Source of the DNA: Idiomarina aquatica | GTDB lineage: Bacteria; Pseudomonadota; Gammaproteobacteria; Enterobacterales; Alteromonadaceae | Direction: 5' to 3' | Length of the DNA stretch: 64,000 nucleotides | Assembly: GCF_004362895.1 (NCBI RefSeq) | Contig: NZ_SNXI01000006.1 | Coordinates: 53,972 to 117,971 of the forward strand | Shown: positions 12,015 through 21,630 of the stretch, one piece after another | Layout of the letters: each line of letters begins with the position of its first letter | How positions within the stretch are numbered: the stretch's first letter is position 1 | Program-made: the position numbers and the translations under genes | The notes under the pieces: model-generated | The model's database searches: none | Told to the model about the DNA's origin: nothing | Seen by the model: the letters and a program-made list of their open reading frames with translations, nothing else

Positions 12015-14099
12015 TTACACATGTGCATATTCATCGCGCCGCGGCAGCCATCGCTCGATTAAGGCGGAGGCAGTCGCCGGATAATCGCGCAGTAATTGCT
12101 CTGCTAACTGTTGCGCAGAAGGCACCAAGTCTGCGTCACGTTCTAAATCAGCAACTTTTAATTGTGTTAACCCCGTTTGTCGCTGCCCTAATAGCTCACC
12201 GGGACCTCTTATTTCTAAGTCCCGTTGCGCTATTACAAAGCCATCGTTACTTTCTCTTAATACGCTTAAACGCTCAGTTGCGGTTTTTGATAACGGACTT
12301 TTATAGAGCAATACGCAGTGGCTGGCGACTGAGCCACGCCCAACTCGCCCCCGTAACTGGTGTAATTGTGCCAAGCCCAGGCGTTCGGGATTTTCAATAA
12401 TCATTAGCGAGGCATTGGGCACGTCAACCCCCACCTCAATAACCGTAGTTGCAACTAAAAGATCAAGTTCTCCGGCTTTAAATGCCTGCATCACCTGTTC
12501 TTTTTCTTCAGCTTTTAAACGCCCGTGAACAAGCCCTACCTTTAATTCAGGTAATGCCTGCTGCAACTCACGAGCGGTTTCTTCTGCGGCCTGACACTCA
12601 AGCACTTCTGAATCTTCAATTAGCGTGCACACCCAATAAGCCTGTCGTTGTTCCGTTATGCATACCTCTCTAACACGCGCTATCACTTGGTCACGGCGTG
12701 TATCGGGGATTGCCACCGTAGTCACCGGTGTGCGCCCCGGTGGCAACTCGTCAATCACCGAGGTTGCTAAATCAGCATATGCTGTCATTGCTAAGGTGCG
12801 CGGTATTGGTGTTGCCGTCATGATTAACTGATGCGGCTGAAAACCCGCTTTAACGCCCTTCTGTCGCAGTTGCAGCCGCTGGTGCACGCCGAAACGATGT
12901 TGCTCATCAATAATGACTAACGCGAGCCGTTGATAATGCACGTCGTCCTGGAACAAGGCATGAGTACCAACTAACATCGCAACCTCTCCGTCAGCGACCT
13001 GCTGCAACAACTGTTGCCGCGCTTTGCCTTTGGTGCGCCCGCTTAACCAGCCAACACCAATACCCAACGGCTCCAGCCATTGGGAAAACGACAATGCATG
13101 TTGCTCCGATAACAGTTCTGTTGGCGCCATCAAGGCAACCTGATAACCGGCTTCTATTGCGGCCAGCGCTGCCAGCGCTGCAACCAGCGTTTTCCCTGAG
13201 CCGACATCGCCCTGTACCAGACGCATCATGGGCACACTTTTTTGCAGGTCGTTTGCTATTTCTGCAACCACACGTTGCTGCGCCTGCGTCGGTTTAAATG
13301 GCAAAGTCGCTAAAAATTGTTGCGCGAGTTCGCCGTTAGCACGAATCGCGATGCCGCCCTCACTTTGGCGTTGCTGTCGCAATTGCAGCAAGCTAATTTG
13401 ATGCGCTAACAACTCTTCAACCGCCAGCCGCTGTTGAGCCGGGTGCTGACCAAGTTCCAGTTGTTGTAGCGATGTTCCAACAGGCGGGTGATGCAAGGTT
13501 TTTATCGCATCCACTAACGACAATTGATGTGGCTGCAAAGACGCCGGTAGTAGCTCCTCAACCGCGGCTGCAGTCAGATAGGACAACGCCTGCTCAATAA
13601 TTTTACGTAACGCAGCCGGATAAACACCCTCCGTTGTCGGATAGACCGGCGTATAAGTCTTATCCAGCTTCACCTGCTGATTTGCTTCCAGCAACTGATA
13701 ATCAGGATGAATAAGCTCAGCACCGGCCATGCCGTGCCTGACTTCACCAAACACTAACAATCGGGTGCCCGCGCTAAACTGTTTTAATTGCGCTGCGCTG
13801 AACTGGAAAAAGCGCAAAGTGATAGAGCCGCTGTCATCTTTAGCTCTGACCAGCAGCATGCGTTTGCGGCCATATTTAATCTCTGCATGCTGCACGTCGA
13901 CCACAAGGTTTGCAGATTGCCCCGGTCGCAGTTGCGCTATCATTGCGATCCGTGTTCTGTCTTCATAACGTAACGGCAGATGAAAAAGCGCATCCTGTAC
14001 GCTTTCCAGTCCCAATTTTTTTAGCTTTTGAGCAACTTTTTCACCTACCCCTTTCAGGGTCGTCAACGGGATTCGGGTAAGCGGCTGTGCAGTGGACAT
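12015..14099 (-). CDS. recG: ATP-dependent DNA helicase RecG
   Basis: Branch-migrating helicase that regresses stalled replication forks and processes Holliday junctions. The N-terminal wedge domain (OB fold, ~50-160) precedes two helicase domains: Walker A GDVGSGKT (~300), DEAH-type box IIDEQHRFG (~398), TATPIPRTL, and the C-terminal QLRGRVGRG. Length 694 matches E. coli RecG (693). It starts six bases after the trmH stop and is cotranscribed with it, as in enterobacteria. Confidence 0.97.
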   Translation of the reverse strand: MSTAQPLTRIPLTTLKGVGEKVAQKLKKLGLESVQDALFHLPLRYEDRTRIAMIAQLRPGQSANLVVDVQHAEIKYGRKRMLLVRAKDDSGSITLRFFQFSAAQLKQFSAGTRLLVFGEVRHGMAGAELIHPDYQLLEANQQVKLDKTYTPVYPTTEGVYPAALRKIIEQALSYLTAAAVEELLPASLQPHQLSLVDAIKTLHHPPVGTSLQQLELGQHPAQQRLAVEELLAHQISLLQLRQQRQSEGGIAIRANGELAQQFLATLPFKPTQAQQRVVAEIANDLQKSVPMMRLVQGDVGSGKTLVAALAALAAIEAGYQVALMAPTELLSEQHALSFSQWLEPLGIGVGWLSGRTKGKARQQLLQQVADGEVAMLVGTHALFQDDVHYQRLALVIIDEQHRFGVHQRLQLRQKGVKAGFQPHQLIMTATPIPRTLAMTAYADLATSVIDELPPGRTPVTTVAIPDTRRDQVIARVREVCITEQRQAYWVCTLIEDSEVLECQAAEETARELQQALPELKVGLVHGRLKAEEKEQVMQAFKAGELDLLVATTVIEVGVDVPNASLMIIENPERLGLAQLHQLRGRVGRGSVASHCVLLYKSPLSKTATERLSVLRESNDGFVIAQRDLEIRGPGELLGQRQTGLTQLKVADLERDADLVPSAQQLAEQLLRDYPATASALIERWLPRRDEYAHV

Positions 14100-14105
14100 T
14101 GTCGA

Positions 14106-14789
14106 CTATTTCGCTGTTCTCATGGCTTGCCACCAATCGTCACCGGCAACAATTTGGCCAGCTTCGTCAAGCTCAGGATAATCGATACCTTTGCGACGAC
14201 AGGCCTTCGCATAAATGGGGTGGCCGCCCTCAAATAAAATACGCTGCCGTTCAGCGATATCCAGCTGATTATGCCCATATCGACCAGCAGCCTGACGCTG
14301 GCGTTGTGCTTCGTACAGCATCACCGCAGCCGCCACCGAAACATTTAATGATTGCGCCATACCGACCATCGGGATCATCACTTGATGGTCTGCAAGCGCC
14401 AGTGCCTCTTCGGTGACACCATGTTTTTCCTGGCCCATCAAAATGGCAGTTGGCTGAGTGTAATCAACGTCACGAAAATCAATCGCCTGCTCAGACAAGT
14501 TGGTTACAACCACCTGCATGCCCTGCTGCCGAACCGCCTTTATTGCATCTGCAACCTGATCATAATGCGAAACACCGACCCAGTTTTGGCTACCCAGCGC
14601 TAATCCGGCCGACATTTTGCGTTTTGATGACTCCCAAACAGCGTGCATTTTGTGCACGCCAACCGCATCGGCAGTGCGAATAACCGCTGACACATTGTGA
14701 CTTTTATGAACATTTTCCATCACTACAGTCAGGTCTGGCTGACGCAAATTCAGCATTTCATTAATGCGCTTAAAGCGCTCCGGACTCAT
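14106..14789 (-). CDS. trmH: tRNA (guanosine-18-2'-O)-methyltransferase
   Basis: SPOUT-class methyltransferase that methylates the ribose of G18 in the tRNA D-loop. The N-terminus MSPERFKRINEMLNLRQPDL and ENVHKSHNVSAVIRTADAVG match E. coli TrmH; the SAM-binding knot region is AILMGQEKHGVTEEAL and MIPMVGMAQSLNVSVAAAV. Length is 227 residues. A GAGGGTTAAGGA stretch precedes the ATG. In E. coli spoT-trmH-recG are contiguous; here spoT lies 3.5 kb away, with other genes between. Confidence 0.95.
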   Translation of the reverse strand: MSPERFKRINEMLNLRQPDLTVVMENVHKSHNVSAVIRTADAVGVHKMHAVWESSKRKMSAGLALGSQNWVGVSHYDQVADAIKAVRQQGMQVVVTNLSEQAIDFRDVDYTQPTAILMGQEKHGVTEEALALADHQVMIPMVGMAQSLNVSVAAAVMLYEAQRQRQAAGRYGHNQLDIAERQRILFEGGHPIYAKACRRKGIDYPELDEAGQIVAGDDWWQAMRTAK

Positions 14790-14825
14790 TCCTTAACCCT
14801 CACTTATCCTTATAAAATCACATCA

Positions 14826-16355
14826 TTAACTACGATGTTTGCGGGAGACTTCGTAAATATCGGTACGTCGGTCTTTTAAGTTAGTGACCGAACCCTCGTG
14901 GTGAAGATAACGAAGTTCGTCTAAATTAAGGTCTGAAAACATCAGCATCTCGGTATTGGGTGTTGTTTCCGACATTATCGCGTCGTGCGGGAAGGCGAAG
15001 TCCGACGGCGAAAATACCGCTGATTGCGCATACTGAACATCGAGGCTCTCGACTTCGGGCAGGTTGCCTACGCTGCCACAAATAACCACATAACATTCGT
15101 TTTCGACTGCACGTGCCTGAGCACAATGGCGAACACGTAAATAGGCATTGCGAGTATCAGTCCAAAACGGCACAAACAATATCTCCAGCCCTTCTTCCGC
15201 CATGATTCGACCAAGCTCCGGGAACTCAACATCATAACAAATCAGAATACCAATGCTCCCGGCGTCGGTATCAAACACCTTAACCTCATTGCCACCCTCA
15301 ATAACCCAGTCACGCTTCTCGTGCGGCGTAATATGAAGCTTGCGTTGTTCTTCAACCGAGCCATCGCGGCGGCAAAGGTAGGAAACATTATAAATACTGT
15401 CGCCTTCCTGCAACGGCATTGAGCCAGTAATAATATTGACGTTATAGCTCACCGCCATTTGCGACATTTCGCTTTTAAAACGCTCAGTGTATCCGGCAAG
15501 GAACCGTATCGCACTCATTTGCTGGCTCTGATCCGTCAATCCCATCAACGGGGTATTAAAAAACTCAGGCAGCACCGCAAAGTCACTTTGGTAATTAGAG
15601 AGCGCGTCAATAAAATACTCGACCTGCTGTAACAATTCATCGACAGACTCTACCGATCGCATTTGCCACTGCACAGCTCCCACGCGGACGTTTTGAATAC
15701 GCGTAGTTAAAATGCTGGTAGAAGGGTCGTAGAGGAAGTTGTTCCACTCTAACAAAGTCGCGAAACCGCGAGATTTTTGATCTTCCGGCAGATACTTACC
15801 CAGCAGGCGTTTAACCGTAAAGTCGTTGGCTAACTGGAAGGTTAATATCGGATCATAAATTTCGCGGCGCTGAACCTTATCTAAATATTGACTCGGGGTC
15901 AGCTCCTCAGAATATTTGTGATAGTTGACAATACGACCACCAGCGAGAATCGCACGCAGGTTGGCCTGGCGGCACAGCTCTTTACGCGCATCATATAACC
16001 GACGTCCCAGCCGATAACCACGATAATCCGGGTGGATCAGCACATCCAGCCCATAAAGTGCATCACCTTTTTTATCGTTGAGAATCGCCTCGCGATGACC
16101 AATTAAATCGTCATAGGTGTGCGGGTTAGAAAATTTGTTGTAGGCCACCTTAACAGTAAGGGCGACACCAACAATTTTGCCGTTATCCTCAAGGCAAAAC
16201 TGCCCCTCCGAGAAGTCTTTTATCAGCTTCTCGATTGTAAACTGGCTCCAGGCACCACCAATATCGGTATAGATGGCATCCATTAACTCTTTTAATTGTG
16301 GGTAATCTTCTAAGCGAAGGTTGCGTAACTGTAGGTGGAGATCATCCGGACTCAT
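14826..16355 (-). CDS. GNAT acetyltransferase-nitrilase fusion protein
   Basis: Two-domain protein. Residues ~10-200 form a GNAT N-acetyltransferase domain (acetyl-CoA loop around YRGYRLGRRLYDAR). Residues ~222-500 form a carbon-nitrogen hydrolase domain with the complete catalytic triad Glu264 (LPEFF), Lys339 (RKLHI) and Cys373 (LICYD). Such fusions are a recognised family, but I know of no established substrate; an amide is released or acetylated. It is a separate transcription unit on the minus strand, downstream of the divergent antiporter promoter, with 36 bases to trmH, so read-through into trmH-recG is possible. Confidence 0.9.
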   Translation of the reverse strand: MSPDDLHLQLRNLRLEDYPQLKELMDAIYTDIGGAWSQFTIEKLIKDFSEGQFCLEDNGKIVGVALTVKVAYNKFSNPHTYDDLIGHREAILNDKKGDALYGLDVLIHPDYRGYRLGRRLYDARKELCRQANLRAILAGGRIVNYHKYSEELTPSQYLDKVQRREIYDPILTFQLANDFTVKRLLGKYLPEDQKSRGFATLLEWNNFLYDPSTSILTTRIQNVRVGAVQWQMRSVESVDELLQQVEYFIDALSNYQSDFAVLPEFFNTPLMGLTDQSQQMSAIRFLAGYTERFKSEMSQMAVSYNVNIITGSMPLQEGDSIYNVSYLCRRDGSVEEQRKLHITPHEKRDWVIEGGNEVKVFDTDAGSIGILICYDVEFPELGRIMAEEGLEILFVPFWTDTRNAYLRVRHCAQARAVENECYVVICGSVGNLPEVESLDVQYAQSAVFSPSDFAFPHDAIMSETTPNTEMLMFSDLNLDELRYLHHEGSVTNLKDRRTDIYEVSRKHRS

Positions 16356-16477
16356 AACTGCCCCAAAACGGTAAAACCATGTTATAGGTAGTTTACACGT
16401 AAATTGATCAGGGTTGCACTAGAGGGATTAGCTGTATAAACTTCTGGACGTCTAAATAAAAATATAAAGGAAGTGGT

Positions 16478-17827
16478 ATGAATTCATCCGCCGCCGTTCA
16501 GCCCCCGAGCGCCAAGGCACTGTTGCCGCTGGCGTTGTTTTTGGCTTTGTTTTTGGGAACTGGTATTTATTTTCAAACAGAAGGTGTTGAGTACGCCTTC
16601 TATCAGCTACCTAGTCCAGTTGCGATTCTACCGGCTATTGCGCTGGGCATATTGCTGAGCAGGCAAGCGTTTGAAGAGCGTATCGCAACCTTTGTGGCCG
16701 GCGTCGGCGATAGCAACATCATTACCATGTGTATGATTTACCTGCTGGCGGGCGCATTTTCCACTGTCGCCGAAGCAACCGGTGGCGTCGACGCGATGGT
16801 GGCACTGGGCTTACAAATTATTCCGGCTTCGTTTTTGATTCCCGGGCTGTTTTTGATCGCCGGGGTGATATCTACCGCCATGGGTACTTCCATGGGAACA
16901 TTGGCAGCACTAGCCCCGGTTGTACTAGGAATTGGCGAGGCAACCGACATCAGCCTGCCGTTACTTGCAGGTGTATTAGTTAGCGGGGCCATGTTTGGTG
17001 ACAACTTATCCATTATCTCTGATACCACCATCGCAGCTACCCGCACCCAGGGCTGCAGTATGCGAGATAAATTCCGTGCCAACTTAAAAATTGCTATCCC
17101 CGCAGCTGTCATTACGGTGCTTTGGTTAATCAGTTACGACACCAGCAATGTGCCCCTTCAGATTCCTGACGCAAACCTTTGGCTTTGCCTACCGTATTTC
17201 GCGATTATCGTGTTGGCCGTGATGGGCTTGAATGTATTTGCCGTGTTAGGGCTTGGAATCGTGTTAGCCGCGGGTTTTGGTATGGTAACTGTCGACTACC
17301 AATGGGTGAAGTTTAGCCAGGATATCTACGATGGCTTTAGCAGTATGCAAGAAATTTTCTTACTATCGCTACTCATCGGCGGCCTTTCAGGCCTTATCCG
17401 ACAACAAGGCGGCTTGGCATTTTTAGCCAAAGTAGTAGAGGCCGTCTCCAGCCGTGTTAGTAAAAACAAACAACGTTCGTCAGCATTCGGTATTGCGGGT
17501 TTAACCTCACTCACCAACCTTTGTGTGGCCAATAATACCGTCAGTATTCTGCTGGCCGGCGAAGTCAGCAAACGACTGGCTAAACAAGGGAACTTAGCCG
17601 CCCGGCAAAGTGCCAGCTTATTAGATATCTTTGCCTGCACGGTTCAGGGCGCGTTGCCATACGGTGCCCAGGCTCTGTTAATGGGAGCCAGCTTTGGTAT
17701 ATCACCGCTCTCAGTCAGTCTTCACACCGGTTACTGCTTTATTCTGGGCAGTGTCGCGTTGCTGATGATCCTGTGGCGACGGCCACTTGAAGATCGTCAT
17801 CCGGAAACAGAAGAAGCGGCTGTTTAG
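16478..17827 (+). CDS. NhaC-family Na+/H+ antiporter-like carrier
   Basis: Polytopic membrane protein (449 residues, about 11-12 helices) of the NhaC/ArsB-like ion transporter superfamily. Helices begin at ~14-35 and 45-60; conserved segments include AGVISTAMGTSMGT (~127), SGAMFGDNLSIISDTTIAA (~167) and TSLTNLCVANNTVSILLAG (~345). The Asp/Asn-containing half-helices suit cation exchange; an organic acid/proton exchange role is also possible in this family. AAGGAAG precedes the ATG. It interrupts what in E. coli is the contiguous spoT-trmH-recG block. Confidence 0.82.
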   Translation: MNSSAAVQPPSAKALLPLALFLALFLGTGIYFQTEGVEYAFYQLPSPVAILPAIALGILLSRQAFEERIATFVAGVGDSNIITMCMIYLLAGAFSTVAEATGGVDAMVALGLQIIPASFLIPGLFLIAGVISTAMGTSMGTLAALAPVVLGIGEATDISLPLLAGVLVSGAMFGDNLSIISDTTIAATRTQGCSMRDKFRANLKIAIPAAVITVLWLISYDTSNVPLQIPDANLWLCLPYFAIIVLAVMGLNVFAVLGLGIVLAAGFGMVTVDYQWVKFSQDIYDGFSSMQEIFLLSLLIGGLSGLIRQQGGLAFLAKVVEAVSSRVSKNKQRSSAFGIAGLTSLTNLCVANNTVSILLAGEVSKRLAKQGNLAARQSASLLDIFACTVQGALPYGAQALLMGASFGISPLSVSLHTGYCFILGSVALLMILWRRPLEDRHPETEEAAV

Positions 17828-17839
17828 CCGCTTCTTTGT
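17811..17839 (+). terminator. Terminator embedded in the end of the antiporter gene
   Basis: An 11-bp perfect stem (AAGAAGCGGCT / AGCCGCTTCTT) with a GTTT loop. The left arm encodes the last codons (Glu-Glu-Ala-Ala) and the loop and right arm contain the TAG stop. A short T run follows. It sits between convergent genes and may also serve ridA from the other strand, though the T tract is weak on that side. Confidence 0.65.
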
Positions 17840-17865
17840 CACTCGTTAAATTAAGCGAAAGCGCG

Positions 17866-18258
17866 TTAGTTGGTGCTTGGCAACTCTAAAATGCCATCAA
17901 TTTCGATTTGCGCACCTTTCGGCAACTGCTTAACACCAATCGCTGCACGAGCAGGATAAGGCGTTTTAAAATGTTTTGCCATCACCTCGTTCACGATGGC
18001 AAATTCGGCCAAATCAGTCAGATAGATCTGTACCTTAACCATATCCTGTAATTCGCCACCGGCAGCTTCACATACCGCAGTGAGATTTTTAAAAACCTGT
18101 TCGGCTTGTTGGGCGAAATCTTCACTGACTAACTCCATCGTCTCCGGAACCAGTGGAATCTGACCAGAAAGATAAACAGTAGTGCCAATTTTAACGGCTT
18201 GTGAATAGGTCCCGATGGCCGCTGGTGCTTTATCCGTTGCAATAATAACTTTAGACAT
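17866..18258 (-). CDS. ridA: RidA, enamine/imine deaminase
   Basis: Hydrolyses reactive 2-aminoacrylate and related enamines made by PLP enzymes. The 130-residue protein has the YjgF/RidA signature [22 protein letters not shown], including the substrate Arg (~R105) and the late Glu. The trimeric family is always about this size. AAGGAAG precedes the ATG, which lies two bases after the spoT stop, so ridA is the last gene of the rpoZ-spoT transcript. Confidence 0.95.
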   Translation of the reverse strand: MSKVIIATDKAPAAIGTYSQAVKIGTTVYLSGQIPLVPETMELVSEDFAQQAEQVFKNLTAVCEAAGGELQDMVKVQIYLTDLAEFAIVNEVMAKHFKTPYPARAAIGVKQLPKGAQIEIDGILELPSTN

Positions 18259-18260
18259 GA

Positions 18261-20366
18261 TTACTTCCTTAAGCGCGTCACGCGCTGAACATCAGGCATT
18301 TTCCGAATGTGTCGGATAACGTCCGCTAGGTGTTTACGATTACGGATAGTTAATGCCACATCAATAAAATAAATATTCGCATCGATCTCTTCGGTTCTAA
18401 GGCCGTCAATATTACAGCCCGTTGTCGCAATCGCCGAAGTCAGTTTTGCCAAAGCGCCCTGGTGATTGACGATTTCGATACGAATTTCCGAAATAAACTC
18501 TGCATCGGGTTTATTATCCCACTCGACCGGGAAGTATCGACCCGGCTCATCCTCGTGCCCACGTACGTTTTTACACTCACGGCGGTGAATCACGAGCCCT
18601 TTGCCCGGACTTACGTGAGCAAGGATGTCATCGCCCGGGATCGGCCGACAGCATTTGGCAAAGCTCACCAACAATCCCTCGGCGCCTTTGATAGATAAGC
18701 TACGTTGCGACGGCAACTCGTCTTTTAACGTTTGCAGCTCCCCTAACAGACGCTTTGCAATAGCAACCGACATCATATTACCCAAACCAATTTGTTTGAG
18801 TAGCTCGTTTTTACTTTCAACCTTGGTTTCTGTCAGTACGCGCGTAAACTCGCTTTCCGGGATATCTTCATAGCTAATTGGCCCTAGGGCTGAACGCAGT
18901 AAGCGCTCACCTAACTGTTGCGCCTCTGAAGACTCCTGACCCTTGAGATACTGTCGAATCTTAGCGCGTGCTTTGCCAGTGACAACAAAATTGAGCCAGG
19001 CGATGTTCGGACGCGAACCGTTGGCGGTTTTTATTTCGACAGTCTGCCCGGTTTCAAGCGGTTTACTCAGCGAATACGTGCGGTGATTTACCCTTGCACC
19101 AATACAAGTATTACCGACATCGGTATGCACAGCGTAGGCAAAGTCGACTGCCGTAGCGCCTTGCGGTAATTCAATAATCCGGCCATCCGGTGTAAATACA
19201 TAAATCTCGTCAGGGAATAAGTCGGATTTAACGTTTTCGATAAACTCAAACGAACTACCAGCGCTTTGCTGCAGTTCCAATAAACTCTGCATCCATTTAC
19301 GTGCGCGAACCTGCGCTGTCGTGCCGGCATCATCGGTATTTTTATAGAGCCAATGCGCGGCCACACCGCGATCAGCCATCAAATCCATCTCTTCGGTTCT
19401 AATCTGGATCTCAACCGGCACTCCGTGAGGGCCTTTCAGCGATGTATGCAATGACTGGTAGCCGTTTGACTTTGGAATCGCGATATAATCTTTAAAGCGT
19501 GTTTCGATAGGCTTGTAGAGGTTATGCAGCGCGCCGAGTACCCGGTAGCAGGTGTCTACACTATCGACTATCACCCGAAACGCATAAATATCCATGACTT
19601 GATTAAAGCGCAGCTCTTTGGTTTGCATCTTTCGGTAGATGCTGTGCAAATGCTTTTCGCGCCCTTGCACCCGCGCTTCAATGTGATTACCGTCCAGGCG
19701 CGATGAAATCTCACTTTGCACACGCTCCATAAACTCACGGCGATTGCCGCGAGCCTTTTTAACTTCAGATTCTAACAGCCGCGCACGCCAGGGATACAGG
19801 GCCCAAAAACCCAATTGCTCCAGCTCGTTTTTAATATCATGAATACCCAGGCGGTGGGCTAACGGCGCATAAATTTCTAGTGTTTCGCGCGCTATTCGTC
19901 TGCGTTTATCGGGACGCAAATGCTGAATAGTACGCATATTGTGGGTGCGGTCGGCAAGCTTGATCAGAATAACGCGAATATCCTGAGTCATTGCCATGAT
20001 CATCTTGCGGTAGTTCTCGGCCTGAGCCTCTTCTTTTGAATCGAACTGCAGCTTATCTAGTTTTGATACGCCTTCGACCAAGTTCGCAACGGTCGCACCA
20101 AACAACTCCGCGAGATCCTCACGGCGAGTCTCTGTGTCCTCGATGACATCATGCAACAGCGCCGCCATGATGGTCTCGTAATCAAGGCGCATATCAGCTA
20201 GTAGACTCGCAACCGCTACAGGGTGAGTGATATAGGGCTCACCACTACTACGTTTCTGGCTGCTGTGTGCATCATTGGCTACCACAAAAGCCTGTTGCAC
20301 CTGCTCCACTTGTTCCGCGGGCAAGTAGTCACTAATTTGCGTTTTTAAGCCTTCAAATAGGTACAC
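18261..20366 (-). CDS. spoT: Bifunctional (p)ppGpp synthetase/hydrolase SpoT
   Basis: Makes and degrades the stringent-response alarmone. Domains in order: HD hydrolase (~30-180, with [15 protein letters not shown] and LLHDVIEDT), synthetase (~230-345, with [18 protein letters not shown]; the RxKD motif is the bifunctional type), TGS (~385-445), a helical region with a Cys-Cys pair, and ACT (~625-700). Length 701 is normal. The start codon is GTG (reading [10 protein letters not shown]), supported by GGAGA upstream and by agreement with E. coli SpoT. A terminator lies between rpoZ and spoT, so spoT may depend on read-through or its own promoter. Confidence 0.97.
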   Translation of the reverse strand: MYLFEGLKTQISDYLPAEQVEQVQQAFVVANDAHSSQKRSSGEPYITHPVAVASLLADMRLDYETIMAALLHDVIEDTETRREDLAELFGATVANLVEGVSKLDKLQFDSKEEAQAENYRKMIMAMTQDIRVILIKLADRTHNMRTIQHLRPDKRRRIARETLEIYAPLAHRLGIHDIKNELEQLGFWALYPWRARLLESEVKKARGNRREFMERVQSEISSRLDGNHIEARVQGREKHLHSIYRKMQTKELRFNQVMDIYAFRVIVDSVDTCYRVLGALHNLYKPIETRFKDYIAIPKSNGYQSLHTSLKGPHGVPVEIQIRTEEMDLMADRGVAAHWLYKNTDDAGTTAQVRARKWMQSLLELQQSAGSSFEFIENVKSDLFPDEIYVFTPDGRIIELPQGATAVDFAYAVHTDVGNTCIGARVNHRTYSLSKPLETGQTVEIKTANGSRPNIAWLNFVVTGKARAKIRQYLKGQESSEAQQLGERLLRSALGPISYEDIPESEFTRVLTETKVESKNELLKQIGLGNMMSVAIAKRLLGELQTLKDELPSQRSLSIKGAEGLLVSFAKCCRPIPGDDILAHVSPGKGLVIHRRECKNVRGHEDEPGRYFPVEWDNKPDAEFISEIRIEIVNHQGALAKLTSAIATTGCNIDGLRTEEIDANIYFIDVALTIRNRKHLADVIRHIRKMPDVQRVTRLRK

Positions 20367-20440
20367 CGACTATCTCCGCGACAGAATATGCTTTTGCGTG
20401 AACTGATGGGTCTGTTTCTAAACAGAATACGAGCATTCCA

Positions 20441-20474
20441 ACAAAAAAGCCAACGACCGTTGAGTCGTTGGCTT
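20441..20474 (-). terminator. Intrinsic terminator of rpoZ
   Basis: A perfect 11-bp stem (AAGCCAACGAC / GTCGTTGGCTT) with a six-base loop, followed on the minus strand by six T. It lies 23 bases after the rpoZ stop and about 75 bases before spoT, so it could tune omega-to-SpoT expression. Confidence 0.85.
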
Positions 20475-20496
20475 ATATCATGCTTGGGTAAATAGT

Positions 20497-20769
20497 TTAT
20501 TCTACGCCGCGCAAAGCATTTACGGCTTGCATTTCCTCAGCATCGGCCTGCTGCTGAGCTTGACGATCTTCAGCGTCAAGGCGGTCGTTATCAATCAAGC
20601 CTTGCTCGATCTCACGCAAAGCGATTACCGTTGGCTTCTCGTTTTTTACTTCTACCAAGGGTTCTTTGCCCTGTACTGCCAACTGGCGCGCACGACGAGC
20701 TGCTAATAAAATTAAATCAAAGCGGTTGCCAACGCGATCTACGGCATCTTCAACGGTTACGCGAGCCAT
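20497..20769 (-). CDS. rpoZ: RNA polymerase omega subunit
   Basis: Omega chaperones the beta' subunit and forms part of the ppGpp site on RNA polymerase. The 90-residue protein begins [20 protein letters not shown] and has [16 protein letters not shown], the family core; the C-terminal tail is Gln/Ala-rich and variable. GGGGAG precedes the ATG. It lies 68 bases after gmk, as in E. coli. Confidence 0.98.
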   Translation of the reverse strand: MARVTVEDAVDRVGNRFDLILLAARRARQLAVQGKEPLVEVKNEKPTVIALREIEQGLIDNDRLDAEDRQAQQQADAEEMQAVNALRGVE

Positions 20770-20837
20770 GGTTTACTCCCCATAAAGCCTGAGTGATATT
20801 TTCCGAAAGGCTAATTATTATACGGAAAACGTCGCAA

Positions 20838-21476
20838 TTAGCCAAGTAATTCCTTAAGAGTTTCGCCATACCGGACTTGCTGTAATGGCATGCGGCAACG
20901 TTGAGCCATAACAATGTGCTCTAATTGCGTCAAGGTATCGTCAAAATCGTCATTAACCAAAAGGTAGTCAAATTCGTGGTAGTGAGACATTTCGGCTTGT
21001 GCTTTCGCCATTCGCTTGGCAATAACTTCATCACTGTCCTGACCACGTTGACGTAAACGCTGCTCAAGAATTTCCAGGCTCGGCGGTACAATAAAAACAG
21101 ACCGCGTTTGTGGATGATGCTCCCGCACTTGCTGCGCACCCTGCCAGTCGATATCTAAAAATACGTCGATACCTGCCGCCAAAGATTGTTCGACGACTTT
21201 CCTGGATGTGCCATAGTAGTTATCGAAAACCCTGGCCCATTCGTAAAATTCACCACGGTCAATGCGTTGTTCAAATTCCGGCACCGTTAAAAAGTGATAA
21301 TGAACACCGTTTTCCTCACCCGGGCGCGGCGCGCGCGTCGTTGACGATACCGATACTTGCATCGACCTATCCGAATGCTTTTCTAGCAGTGCCTTTATCA
21401 GGCTTGATTTGCCGGCACCACTTGGTGCTGCAATGATGAACAGGTTGCCGCTATGCGTCGCCATGCTGGTTGCCAT
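20838..21476 (-). CDS. gmk: Guanylate kinase
   Basis: Phosphorylates GMP to GDP. The P-loop [15 protein letters not shown] is near the N-terminus, with the GMP-binding segment [18 protein letters not shown] and [13 protein letters not shown]. Size (about 212 residues) matches the family. Three in-frame starts lie within 20 bases (a GTG at 21482, ATGs at 21476 and 21464) and none has a clear ribosome site. I list the first ATG; alignment with E. coli Gmk would favour the one at 21464. It is first in the gmk-rpoZ-spoT-ridA run. Confidence 0.95.
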   Translation of the reverse strand: MATSMATHSGNLFIIAAPSGAGKSSLIKALLEKHSDRSMQVSVSSTTRAPRPGEENGVHYHFLTVPEFEQRIDRGEFYEWARVFDNYYGTSRKVVEQSLAAGIDVFLDIDWQGAQQVREHHPQTRSVFIVPPSLEILEQRLRQRGQDSDEVIAKRMAKAQAEMSHYHEFDYLLVNDDFDDTLTQLEHIVMAQRCRMPLQQVRYGETLKELLG

Positions 21477-21630
21477 ATGCACAATATTTCATTGTTAATA
21501 GTGGCGTAAGAGAATACCACGGTTGGGCTGGGTTGGTAAAAACTGAATTTATCCTGTCATCGCAAATATTCACAGCAACGACAAAACACAGTAAAGTGTT
21601 CGGTTCAGGCTAATTAAAGGAATAAATGCA

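Noticed and set aside
11840..12400. A 186-codon plus-strand frame spanning the ubiE-recG junction
   Set aside because: It is antisense to two certain genes and covers their intergenic gap only in passing; composition and start are unconvincing.
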